Source of the DNA: Thermohalobaculum sp039816045
GTDB taxonomy: Bacteria; Pseudomonadota; Alphaproteobacteria; Rhodobacterales; Rhodobacteraceae
Direction of reading: 5' to 3'
Assembly: GCA_039816045.1 (NCBI GenBank)
Contig: JBCBYB010000009.1
Location: 1 to 64,000 of the forward strand
Length of the DNA stretch: 64,000 nt
In this document: piece by piece, positions 38,049 through 46,450 of the stretch
Layout of the letters: each line of letters opens with the position of its first letter
How positions within the stretch are numbered: position 1 is the stretch's first letter
The notes under the pieces: model-generated
The model's database searches: none
What the model was told of the DNA's origin: nothing
What the model saw: only the letters and a program-made list of their open reading frames with translations
Translations under genes and position numbers: made by a program

Positions 38049-40202
38049 TCAGAACCGCGCCGTCAGGGCAACGCCGAAGGTCCTCGGGCGGCCGGCCGCG
38101 CTGAGCGAGCCACCGCCGAAGAGCGGGCTGATGTCCTCCTCGAAGGTCGCATAGCGCTCGTCGAAAACGTTCTTGATGAAGGCATCGACCCGGAGATCGG
38201 TCCCGCCGAGGTCGAACTCGTAGCCTGCGTCGATGTCGACGACGGTGTAGCTGTCGAGATCAGCCTGACCGAGGGCCGAGGCGGTGGAGCCCACATGGCG
38301 CACGCTCACGGTGGCGTCAAAGCCGTCGGTGGGCATCCAGGTGAGGGCGGCCGAGGCCGTGATGTTGGGCGCGCGGGGAAGCTCGCCGCCCTCAAGCTCG
38401 GCGAGGTTCAGCCCTGCGTCCTTGATGTCGGTCTCCAGAAGCCCGAGCGCGCCCGAAACCCGCCATTTGGGCGTCACTTGGAACGCCGCGCCAAGCTCTC
38501 CGCCAAAGCCCACGGCCTTGGGGATGTTTCCAAAGAGCCGCACGCCGCTCGAGTCGATCACGTCCGAGGCTCCGGGCACCTGGGCGTCCTCCCAAGTGTA
38601 GTAGAACGCCGTCACCGAGAGATCGAGGCGATTGTCCAGCAGGCTGGTGCGGGCATAGATCTCGTGCTGATCGATGTACTCGGGCTCGAAGGTCGCCGTG
38701 GCGACAAAGGGCGCGCCCTGCAAAGAGGCCCCGAGATCCACGTCCACGCCACCGTTCCGGAACCCTCGGCTGTAGGTGTAGCCGACGGTCGACACGTCAT
38801 CGAGATCATAGCGCAACCCGATCTTGGGGAGGAACACCGTCTCGTCGAAGCTTGCAGAGGAGGCAGGGTTCCCGGTCGGCGCTTCGGCATCCCGGAACCG
38901 GCTGTCGATCTCGAGCCTCCCGCCCGCGATCAGGGATAGGCCGGGGACAAGCGCATCGGCCGCTAGTTCGGCCTCGCCGTAGATGCCTGTGTTCTCGATC
39001 TCGCCTTCCACCAGGAAGTCGAACGCGTTGGTCCCGAAGCCGTCCTCCTCCTCGCGATTGTGGATGACCCCGATCACACCGCGGCGCAGGACTCCGATAT
39101 CGCGAACCTGGAGATAGCCCTCGACCTCGATCTGCGACTTGTCGAAGCCGGTTTCACCTGAGACGATGGGGAACGGACCGAACGGGGTATCGAGCGTCAC
39201 GCTCTCTTGCGTGTCGACAAAGCGCAACTGGTTGTCGAGATAGGCAACGCGGGTGAAGAGCGCGAAGTGTTCGTTGATCTCGTACTCCGCGCGGGCCTGA
39301 AGCGTGAGCTGCTCGACCTCCTCATAGGAGCTGCGCAAGAAGAACGGAAAGCTGTCATCGATCACCAGATCGCCGACATCGGTGACAAAGCCCTGCAACG
39401 GGCGCTCGTTGTCGAGATAGTCGGCGCTCAGCAGCAAGCGCAGTCCGTCGATCTGCTCCGGCTCGTAGAGCAGCTTGCCGCGCAGCCGGCCAAAGCGCTC
39501 CTCCTCCGGGTCGCCAAAGCCGGGATCGGGGAGGACGTCGACATAGGCATCCCCCTGGCTCCCTTCGCCGGTGATGCGAACCGCGAGCTGGTCCTCGACA
39601 ATCGGCACGTTGACCATGAAGGCGCCAGTCCCTGTCCCATCCTGGGAGAAGAAGCCAAGCCGCGCGGCCCCCTCGAGCTCGAAGGACGGGTCGTTCGTGT
39701 AGACGCGGATCGCGCCACCGAAGGCGTTGCGCCCCGTGCTCGTGGGCTGGGGGCCGCGGGTCACCTCGACGCTGCCAAGATCCCAAGTCGAGACCTGCGA
39801 GATCGTCGAGCTGTCCCCGGAGGGCGTGGCGACATCGTCAACGAGGATCGGCGTGCGGGGCTGGGATCCGACCGTGATGCCGGGCCGCGCGCCGCTCGTG
39901 CTGTCGATGCCGCGGATCGAGGGAAGCGAGAACCCCTCCGTCGAGAGCACGTTGGCCTCGCGGTTCACGACATCGTCGATATCCCGGTTCTTAGGGGCCG
40001 AGGCCTCCTCTCCATCGATCACGGTGGTGCCGGCCGTAGCCTCGCCGAGGGTTCGGTCGATCTTGTCGCCGCGGATTGTGATCTCGTCCAAGAGGATCGC
40101 CCCGCCGAGGTCAGCGCCTTGGTCCCCGTCCTGGGCCGAGGCTTGCAGGGCAACCCCCACCACGCAGACAAGGGCCGCTGAGAACACACCTTTCCGGATC
40201 AC
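38049..40202 (-). CDS. TonB-dependent siderophore receptor (receptor 5)
   Basis: A 717-residue outer-membrane receptor without an STN domain. The signal peptide ends near LQASAQDG. The TonB box region is ILLDEITIRGDK, and the plug has LPSIRGIDSTSGARPG, ILVDDVATPSGDSST and VEVTRGPQPTSTGRNAFGGAIRV. The barrel ends in FGVALTARF. It is cotranscribed with the transporter-reductase fusion and opposite a broken AraC regulator, giving a self-contained receptor-permease-reductase module. The plug is related to receptor 9 (STWDLGSVEV versus SLWDVEQVEV), which is also paired with an RhtX-like permease. Confidence 0.92.
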   Translation of the reverse strand: MIRKGVFSAALVCVVGVALQASAQDGDQGADLGGAILLDEITIRGDKIDRTLGEATAGTTVIDGEEASAPKNRDIDDVVNREANVLSTEGFSLPSIRGIDSTSGARPGITVGSQPRTPILVDDVATPSGDSSTISQVSTWDLGSVEVTRGPQPTSTGRNAFGGAIRVYTNDPSFELEGAARLGFFSQDGTGTGAFMVNVPIVEDQLAVRITGEGSQGDAYVDVLPDPGFGDPEEERFGRLRGKLLYEPEQIDGLRLLLSADYLDNERPLQGFVTDVGDLVIDDSFPFFLRSSYEEVEQLTLQARAEYEINEHFALFTRVAYLDNQLRFVDTQESVTLDTPFGPFPIVSGETGFDKSQIEVEGYLQVRDIGVLRRGVIGVIHNREEEDGFGTNAFDFLVEGEIENTGIYGEAELAADALVPGLSLIAGGRLEIDSRFRDAEAPTGNPASSASFDETVFLPKIGLRYDLDDVSTVGYTYSRGFRNGGVDVDLGASLQGAPFVATATFEPEYIDQHEIYARTSLLDNRLDLSVTAFYYTWEDAQVPGASDVIDSSGVRLFGNIPKAVGFGGELGAAFQVTPKWRVSGALGLLETDIKDAGLNLAELEGGELPRAPNITASAALTWMPTDGFDATVSVRHVGSTASALGQADLDSYTVVDIDAGYEFDLGGTDLRVDAFIKNVFDERYATFEEDISPLFGGGSLSAAGRPRTFGVALTARF

Positions 40203-40302
40203 GATCCCCTCCTTGATCCATCGAAACCTCGCTATTTGAAACTCCTAAGCGCGCCGCGGCTCCACCCCATTCCCGCGGCGACTATCGCCAATCCCGCTTT
40301 TT

Positions 40303-40324
40303 TGACTAAAATGATAAGGTATTA
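40303..40324. promoter_or_regulatory. AT-rich site resembling the four-cysteine gene operators
   Basis: The 22 bases beginning TGACTAAAATGATAAGG match 58822-58843 at 17 positions and share TGACTAAA and GTATTA. The site lies between the divergent receptor 5 and AraC genes, where it could serve both. The AraC ribosome-binding site GGAG follows immediately at 40324-40327. Confidence 0.45.
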
Positions 40325-40333
40325 GGAGTGGGC

Positions 40334-41212
40334 ATGCCGATTCCCCCAGAGACCGCCGTGTTGGAGAGGTTCCACGAGCAGGACGCGGAGGTGCACAGCC
40401 TCCGGGTGTCCTCCGACCGGTCGGTTGTCGTCTACGATGCCTCCTACCCCGAGCGCGAAGGGCCGGTTCCGGACATTCCCGTGCTGATCGCGATCATGTG
40501 CCTCTCCGGGGGCGGGACCGTTGTCCAGCGCACCACACGTCAGAGCTTCGAGGCTGAGGTCAGCCCTGGGGACATCGGGATCGCCGCCCCCCATGCGCCG
40601 GGCTTCGGGCGGTGGCCCGAGATGCGGGTGATCGGCTTCGGTGTCGAAGTGGCTGCCCTTGCGGGCAGTTTCGGCAAGTCCTGGCCCCGTCAGCTCCGGC
40701 GGGATGCGATCTCCCAGCCGCTCCGCGATCCGATGGTCGAGGCGACCATGATGCAGGTGGGCTACACCCATGCGGGCCGGGTGAACGACAGCGTTCTGCT
40801 GCACGCAGCGCACATGGTGGTGCACCAGCTCCTCGGCGGTGCGGAGGCGATGACGGACGAGGGCGACCGGTCGGAGACCCATCCCCTGCCGCAATCAACC
40901 GTCGACGCCGTCCGGGCCTAAGTGCTGGAGCACATTGACCTGACGATCTCAGTCGATCATCTGGCCCAGCATGTCGGGATCAGCCGCCACCATTTCGGCC
41001 GCCGCTTCCGAGCGACAACCGGGCAGCCGCCCTATCAGTTCATTCTGGATCTGAAGCTCGACCACGCCGCCGAGGCCATGCGCTCGGATCGCCGGATGAA
41101 AGTCATCGACGTGGCCAACATGGTCGGCTACCGCAACCCCGCGCAGTTCTCCCAGGCGTTCCGGCGCAGGTTCGGCCAGCCCCCGAGGCTCTGGCGCCTT
41201 GGCGGTGATTGA
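40334..41212 (+). pseudogene. AraC-family regulator split by an in-frame stop
   Basis: The reading frame encodes an AraC regulator of about 292 residues, but a TAA at 40919-40921 divides it. The first part (195 codons, MPIPPETAV to TVDAVRA) is a complete AraC_N-type effector domain. The second part starts with GTG directly after the TAA and is the DNA-binding half with both helix-turn-helices (SVDHLAQHVGISRHHFGRRF, VIDVANMVGYRNPAQFSQAF). A normal codon at this place would give RAYVLEHID-like sequence; a single change to TAC or TAT restores the gene. The adjacent stop and GTG could allow reinitiation and two separate polypeptides. It faces receptor 5. Confidence 0.85.
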
Positions 41213-41412
41213 CCGGCCCGCGTGGATCGCGCCACGCTGACGCTCAGTGGGTAACCGGGCGAGACATCCAAATGCGGTATCGCTGCGGTACTCCGAATGA
41301 GCCGTACTCGCAGTAGTTGACAAAATCGATCGGATACTGAAGCGTCCAAATCTACCGCCAGAGACGCATCCAGCCAAGCCAGCCGCAATACCGCAGCATC
41401 GGGGGCAGCGGC

Positions 41413-43503
41413 ATGGACAGGATGGAACGACGGGCGATGCGCGGCCGCTGGGCGACGGTGAGCACGGTCGCGCTCGCGGCGGCATTGGAAGCGGCACCGG
41501 TCGCGGCACAGCAGAGAGGGTTTGGCGATGGCCCGCTCTTGATGGACGAGCTGCTCGTCGAGGGCGAGCTCCAGACCCGGACGCTCCAGGACACCCAGAC
41601 CAGCGTTGCGGTCATCCCCGGCGAAGCGCTCGAGCGGCGCGGCGATCTCGATCTCTACGATGTGATCGAGCGCACGCCGAATGTCACCAGCAGCTTTGGC
41701 GAGAAGGGCTTTGCCATCCGCGGCATCGACCAGCGCGGACCAGGGGCGGCGGGCAACGGCCTCCTGGTCACAACCCGGGTCGACGGCATCACGCTGCCCA
41801 CCAACCAGACGACGTTCTTTGGGCCCTACAGCACCTGGGACCTCGGGCAGATCGAGGTGCTGCGCGGCCCGCAATCCACCCAGCAGGGGCGCAACGCGCT
41901 CGCGGGCGCTGTGGTGATCCGCAGCAATGACCCGACCTTTGCAACCGATCTGAAGGCCCGCGCAGAGATCGCCGAGCGCGGCACCTTCGGCGGCGCCGTC
42001 GCCTTCAACGCGCCGATCGTGGAGGACGTGCTGGCGGTCCGCTTCTCGGCCGAGCACGTCCAGACCGACGGCTTTGTCACCAACCCGACCCTCGGCATCG
42101 ACGACTACGACAACCGCGAGCAGACGACCCTGCGGGCGAAGGCGCTCTTCGAGCCGACGAGCGACTTCTCGGCCATCATCTCGGCCACCTATGCACGCAA
42201 TTTCGGCGGCGAGGACTTTGTCGAGAACGCCCAGTTCCCGGACCGCCGGGTCAATCTCTCGAACATCGAAGCGGAGGAGGGCAACGAGTTCGGCCTCTTC
42301 AACCTGCGCATGACCTACGAGATCGACGAGGCGTTCACGCTCCGCTCGGAGACCAGCGGGCTCTTGAACGACTATGCGCGCATCGAGGATTTCGACCAGT
42401 CGCCCATCGACGGCGGGTTCCTCAACCGCGACGCAGACGCCCACAGCTTCGAGCAGGAGGTGACGCTCGCTTATTCGAGCGCGCGCATCGAGGCGGTGGT
42501 CGGCGGCTACGTGACCGGGATCACCAGCAACGACGCGACGAGCGCGATCCTGCCCGGCAGCTTTCTCGACCCGAACATCCCGGACTTTGTGCAGATCGAC
42601 CGCACGACCGACAGCAGCTCGGAGACGTTGAACTTCGCGCTCTTTGGCGAGGCGGAGATCCGCGTGCTGCCGAAGCTGCGGCTGATCGCAGGCGGGCGCT
42701 ATGACCGCGAGACGGTGGAGTTCGAGGACACGACCGTGGTCAGCACCAATGTGCCCCTGCCGATCCCGCTGCCGCCGGACGACCGGGTCGAGAGCGAGAC
42801 GACCTTCAGCGCGTTCCTGCCGAAGGCGGGGCTCGTCTACGACTGGACCGACGATCTCAGCACCGGGTTCACTGTGCAGCGCGGCTACCGCGCGGGCGGC
42901 ACGCAGCGCAATCTGCTGACCGGCGTGATCAACGAGTTCGACCCGGAATACACCTGGAACTATGAGCTGGCGCTGCGCTCGCAGTGGCTGGACGGGCGGC
43001 TGACGGCGAACGCCAACGCCTTCTTCACCACCTGGCGGAATCAGCAGGTCAACGTGCTGGGGCCGAGCGGGCTCGATGCGGATTTCAACACGATCAATGC
43101 CGGGCGTTCGCGGCTCTTCGGCTCGCTCGGGGTCGTGCGCACGGAGTTCCGCGATTTCGTGGACGGGGACGACGACTTCTCCGGCAACCGGTTCCCGGAC
43201 AGCTCGCCCGTGACGGCGGCCTTCGGTGGCACCTACAGCTTTGTGAACGGCGTGGTGGTGGGGGCCGATGCGAGCTACACAGCGGGCGCGTTCCTCGGTG
43301 CCGACAACGTCGAGGCGACCAAGTCGGACGGCCGGTTCCTGGTGAATGCGCAGGTTGGCTACGAGGCGGAGAACTGGAGCGTTACGCTCTATGCGCGCAA
43401 CCTGCTCGACAACTACTATGTCACGCAGTTCACCGAAGACCGGCGTCTGGCCCGGACCGGCGAGCCGCTGACCGTGGGGGCCTTCGCGACATTGCGGTTC
43501 TGA
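41413..43503 (+). CDS. TonB-dependent receptor lacking STN domain and one barrel segment (receptor 6)
   Basis: A 696-residue receptor, close paralog of receptors 1 and 7 (MDELLVEGELQTRTLQDTQ, RGIDQRGPGAAG, LRGPQSTQQGRNALAGAVV, ending ATLRF). It has a signal peptide (to PVAAQQ) but no STN domain, and no fecI/fecR lies upstream. Compared with receptor 1, about 17 residues are missing after NAGRSRL at 43116/43117: the paralog has IGGELSLLATPTPELEI between SRL and FGSVG. The deletion is in frame and removes about one transmembrane strand, so barrel folding or gating may be affected. It heads the long plus-strand run with PepSY, ExbBD and TonB genes. A TTGACA hexamer sits at 41317-41322. Confidence 0.9.
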   Translation: MDRMERRAMRGRWATVSTVALAAALEAAPVAAQQRGFGDGPLLMDELLVEGELQTRTLQDTQTSVAVIPGEALERRGDLDLYDVIERTPNVTSSFGEKGFAIRGIDQRGPGAAGNGLLVTTRVDGITLPTNQTTFFGPYSTWDLGQIEVLRGPQSTQQGRNALAGAVVIRSNDPTFATDLKARAEIAERGTFGGAVAFNAPIVEDVLAVRFSAEHVQTDGFVTNPTLGIDDYDNREQTTLRAKALFEPTSDFSAIISATYARNFGGEDFVENAQFPDRRVNLSNIEAEEGNEFGLFNLRMTYEIDEAFTLRSETSGLLNDYARIEDFDQSPIDGGFLNRDADAHSFEQEVTLAYSSARIEAVVGGYVTGITSNDATSAILPGSFLDPNIPDFVQIDRTTDSSSETLNFALFGEAEIRVLPKLRLIAGGRYDRETVEFEDTTVVSTNVPLPIPLPPDDRVESETTFSAFLPKAGLVYDWTDDLSTGFTVQRGYRAGGTQRNLLTGVINEFDPEYTWNYELALRSQWLDGRLTANANAFFTTWRNQQVNVLGPSGLDADFNTINAGRSRLFGSLGVVRTEFRDFVDGDDDFSGNRFPDSSPVTAAFGGTYSFVNGVVVGADASYTAGAFLGADNVEATKSDGRFLVNAQVGYEAENWSVTLYARNLLDNYYVTQFTEDRRLARTGEPLTVGAFATLRF

Positions 43504-43535
43504 GGGCCGGCGGGTCGCGGGCCGTGTGGGAGGAT

Positions 43536-43554
43536 CTTACCGCAGTGCGGTAAG
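43536..43554. other. Short perfect hairpin between receptor 6 and the DUF3649-like gene
   Basis: CTTACCGC, a three-base loop and GCGGTAAG form an eight-base stem 32 bases after the receptor stop. There is no T-run, so it is not a standard intrinsic terminator. It could be a protein-binding site or an mRNA processing/stability element. A TTGACG hexamer follows at 43562-43567 and may be part of a promoter for the downstream genes. Confidence 0.45.
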
Positions 43555-43662
43555 CGGGGTGCTTGACGCGGCACACCCTTTTCCCGATTAAGGCAGTCAG
43601 GAATAGCCACCGCCCGCCAGGAGCCGGAAGCCAACCGAACCGTCGCAAGAAGGGGGGATGGC

Positions 43663-43992
43663 GTGCGCGTGGATCCAATGCCAGGGCTTGCAGGACGTCT
43701 GCGCGCGGCGACCGAGCGCTGGCCTGCGACCGTGCGTTGGTGGCTCGGCGGCGCAGGCTCGGTCGTGCTCTCGATCCTCGCGATGGCCGCGATGCCGCTC
43801 TGGCTGCCCAAAGGGTCCGCCGGCATCGATCACATCGTGTTCCCCGTCGTGCTCTTTCCGGCGATCTGGGCCGCGGTCTTCTTCTATGTCGTGCTCGAGG
43901 GCAGCCCCGTGCGCTGTCTCTGCGTGATGCTCGGGGCCACGGCCATCAACATCGCGCTCATCGCCATGGCCTTCCTCGGAGGCGACGCGTGA
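43663..43992 (+). CDS. Small membrane protein, DUF3649-like
   Basis: A 109-residue protein with three hydrophobic segments (about 28-48, 56-77 and 83-105) and DHIVFPVVLFPAIWAAVFFYVVLEG in the middle one. Small DUF3649 proteins precede PepSY-type iron reductases in many siderophore operons, and both sequence style and position fit; the family call is by pattern, not search. Start: the GTG at 43663 follows AGGGGGG. The stop overlaps the GTG of the PepSY gene (GTGA). Confidence 0.65.
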   Translation: MRVDPMPGLAGRLRAATERWPATVRWWLGGAGSVVLSILAMAAMPLWLPKGSAGIDHIVFPVVLFPAIWAAVFFYVVLEGSPVRCLCVMLGATAINIALIAMAFLGGDA

Positions 43993-45572
43993 TCGTCCTG
44001 TCGCAGGAGCGCACCAAGCGGCTCGTGGCGATCCACGGCTGGTCGGGGACCGTCCTCGGGCTCCTGCTCTATGTGGTGCTCCTGACCGGAGCGGTGGCCG
44101 TCTTTGCCCACGAGATCGGCAGCTGGTCGCGGGGAGGTGACGCCACCACGTATGGCCTGCCCTCGACGGTGCACCGCCATCTCGAGGCGCGGGCGCGGCT
44201 GGTCGATCCGGACTTCCACCACGAGATCAGCGTCGGGACCACGGATGCCGGCGCGCTTCGGCTCTCGTTCCAGGACCACAGGATGAACCCCGAGACAGGC
44301 CGGCTCGAGGACTACGCGCATGTCTTCCATGTCGATCCCGACACGGGCGCCACACTCGCGCAGCAGGAGGGCTTTCTGCGAAGCCTTCGAGCAGCGGAGT
44401 CCGACGGGGCGCTCGAGCGGTTCCTAATCGATCTGCATGTCCGCCTGCATGTGCCCGAACCTTGGGGGCTCTTTCTGACGGGCATCCTCGGTCTCGTGAT
44501 GATGGTCGCGGCGATCTCCGGCTTCCTGATGCACCGGCACCTCTTCCGAGATCTATACACGGCGCCGCGGGGGCGCGGCCTGCTCTCGGACAAGCGCGAC
44601 CGCCACGTGCTGGCGGCGGCCTGGGGGCTGCCCTTCAGCGTTCTGCTCGCCTTCACGGGCGCGTTCTTCAGCTTTGCGATCTCGCTCGGGCTGCCGGTCG
44701 TGGCGCTGGTGGCCTTCGGCGGCGACCAGGAGGCCGTGATCGAGACCGTGATCGGCAGCCCCGAGGCCCACGACCCGCGCCCGGCCCCGCTCGCGAGCCT
44801 CGACTATGTGCTGATGGACAGTGCAGAGCGCGCAGGCTCTCCGGCGCGCAGCATCCTGATCGAGGACTACGGCACCGCGGGCAGCATGCTGACAGTGTTC
44901 CACGGCGCCGCGGACGGCGCGCTCACGGGCACAACCCACATGTTCGACGGGGCGACGCGGGCCTTTCTTGGCGAGAAGCCGACGCTCGGCACGGCGCCCT
45001 CCGCGGGCTCGGCGGCGGTCTCGCTGATGGCGCCGCTGCATTTCGGGAACTTTGCGGGGCTTGCCTCCAAGACCGCGTGGTTCGCGCTCGGGCTCGCGAT
45101 GTCTTATGTGACCGCAACGGGGATGCTGCTCTGGGTGCGGCGGCGGCAGGAGAGCCGGCTCTGGCAGCGTTTTGCACGCGCGATCGACATCACGCTCTGG
45201 GGGCTGCCGGTGGCGCTGCTCGGTTCGGCGGTCGCCTATTTCCTGGCGCGGCCCATGGGCGATCCGCTCTGGTGGACCCCGGCGGGGTTCTTGCTGGCAG
45301 CGGGCGGGGCCGTGGCACTTGGCCTCCGCCGGGGCGATCCGGCCGAGGCGTATCGCCGGCTGCTGGCCGCGCTCTGCCTCGGCCTGCCCTTGCTGCGCCA
45401 TCTCACGGGCGGCGCGAGCTGGAGCGAGGTGCTGATCGCCGGGCAGCTCGAGGTGCTGACCGTTGATCTCTTGCTGATCTGCTGTGGCGCGCTGCTTTGG
45501 ACCGCTGGCCTCGGCCGGGCTGGCCTCAGCCGGGACGTGCCGCGGACCTCGGCGCTGGAGCCGGCAGAATGA
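43989..45572 (+). CDS. PepSY-associated membrane protein, putative siderophore-iron reductase
   Basis: A 527-residue inner-membrane protein of the PepSY_TM (PiuB/FoxB-like) family. The first helix begins after RLVAIHGWSGTVLGLLLYVVLLTG; the large periplasmic part has a PepSY-like stretch with FHVDPDTGATLAQ; helices recur at about 155-180 (GLFLTGILGLVMMVAAISGFLMHRHLF), 205-235, 360-380 and three more at the C-terminus. His residues at helix ends (IHGWSG, LHVRLHV, MHRHLF, LHFGNF) could bind haem. Family members help release iron from siderophores in the periplasm. The start is GTG at 43989, with CGGAGG upstream, inside the stop of the preceding gene. Confidence 0.88.
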   Translation: MIVLSQERTKRLVAIHGWSGTVLGLLLYVVLLTGAVAVFAHEIGSWSRGGDATTYGLPSTVHRHLEARARLVDPDFHHEISVGTTDAGALRLSFQDHRMNPETGRLEDYAHVFHVDPDTGATLAQQEGFLRSLRAAESDGALERFLIDLHVRLHVPEPWGLFLTGILGLVMMVAAISGFLMHRHLFRDLYTAPRGRGLLSDKRDRHVLAAAWGLPFSVLLAFTGAFFSFAISLGLPVVALVAFGGDQEAVIETVIGSPEAHDPRPAPLASLDYVLMDSAERAGSPARSILIEDYGTAGSMLTVFHGAADGALTGTTHMFDGATRAFLGEKPTLGTAPSAGSAAVSLMAPLHFGNFAGLASKTAWFALGLAMSYVTATGMLLWVRRRQESRLWQRFARAIDITLWGLPVALLGSAVAYFLARPMGDPLWWTPAGFLLAAGGAVALGLRRGDPAEAYRRLLAALCLGLPLLRHLTGGASWSEVLIAGQLEVLTVDLLLICCGALLWTAGLGRAGLSRDVPRTSALEPAE

Positions 45573-46015
45573 CCGGGCCCGCATCCCTCCTCGCCGTGGC
45601 CGTCACCGTGGCCGGCCAGGCGGTCCTGCGCCTGTCCGATGCGAAGCGTCGACGGGTCTTCTCGCTGCCCGCGCGCCGGTTCGGCCCCCTGCGGGTGCTC
45701 GCGCGCGGCGCGGTCTGGTTGCCGGGCGTGGCGCTCGTCCTGCTCGGCGATGTCGCGGCGCTGGTGATCTGGATGGGGGCCGCCACCGTCACAGGATGGG
45801 CGATAGCCTGCGTGACGCCCGAGCATGTTGCCGGGCTGTGTCTGCGCCTGACCGAGGGCGCTTCGCGCGGTGTCCGTCGCCTGTCCGCACTGCGGGCCCG
45901 GGATGCCCGCCTCGATGCGCTCGAGGCGCGGGTAGCGGCACTCGAAGCGGCGGCCGTGACCGACACCCCGCGGGCATCGCTGTCTCCCGTCGCTGTAACA
46001 GGATCTGGATTGTGA
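45569..46015 (+). CDS. Small membrane protein, DUF3325-like
   Basis: A 148-residue protein with hydrophobic segments at about 4-20, 45-65 and 67-85 and a charged, coiled-coil-like C-terminus (RARDARLDALEARVAALEA). The first 85 residues follow the DUF3325 pattern seen downstream of PepSY proteins in iron operons; the C-terminal extension does not. Start ATG overlaps the PepSY stop by four bases (ATGA), and its own stop shares one base with the next ATG. The role is unknown. Confidence 0.65.
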   Translation: MTGPASLLAVAVTVAGQAVLRLSDAKRRRVFSLPARRFGPLRVLARGAVWLPGVALVLLGDVAALVIWMGAATVTGWAIACVTPEHVAGLCLRLTEGASRGVRRLSALRARDARLDALEARVAALEAAAVTDTPRASLSPVAVTGSGL

Positions 46016-46440
46016 TGATGCGGTTTTTGTTGGCGGGTGCGGGTGCGCTGGCGCTGTTGACTGTTGGGAGCATCGCCAGGGCGGACGATGGCCGGCTCGG
46101 CATCGAGCTCAACCGGCTCGATGCGCAAGAGGGCGCCTGCCAGGCCTATCTCGTGATGCAGAACGGGACCGAGACGGCCTTTTCGGCGCTGGTGCTGGAT
46201 CTCGTGATGTTCGATCCGGAGGGCATCATCGCGCGCCGGCTGGCGGTGGATGTCGCGCCGCTCCGTGCCGGGCGCACCAGCATCAAGGTCTTTGCCGTCG
46301 ACGGGCTCGCCTGCGATCGCATCGGGCGGATCCTGCTGAACGATGTGCTCAGCTGTGCGGGCGGCGGCGGCGAGGCGCTCCCGGACTGCTACGACCGCAT
46401 CGATCCGAGCACGCGCACGGACACCGAGTTCTTGAACTGA
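46015..46440 (+). CDS. Secreted four-cysteine protein in the tonB-exb operon
   Basis: A 141-residue protein with a cleavable signal peptide (about residues 1-23, LLAGAGALALLTVGSIARAD). Cysteines 42, 100, 114 and 125 could form two disulphides in the periplasm. The middle reads like an immunoglobulin-type beta fold (AYLVMQNGTETAFSALVLDLVMF), but I cannot name a family with confidence. It sits between the DUF3325-like gene and exbB with overlapping or near-overlapping ends, so a role with the TonB complex or iron release is plausible and untested. Confidence 0.75.
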   Translation: MMRFLLAGAGALALLTVGSIARADDGRLGIELNRLDAQEGACQAYLVMQNGTETAFSALVLDLVMFDPEGIIARRLAVDVAPLRAGRTSIKVFAVDGLACDRIGRILLNDVLSCAGGGGEALPDCYDRIDPSTRTDTEFLN

Positions 46441-46450
46441 GGAGGCCGAG

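Noticed and set aside
36187..38154. 655-codon plus-strand open frame opposite the MFS-reductase fusion
   Set aside because: It is antisense to a well-supported protein, has an Arg/Asp/His-rich sequence and no recognisable domain or start site.
43536..43554. Hairpin after receptor 6 considered as an intrinsic terminator
   Set aside because: No T-run follows on the plus strand, so I kept it only as an unexplained hairpin.
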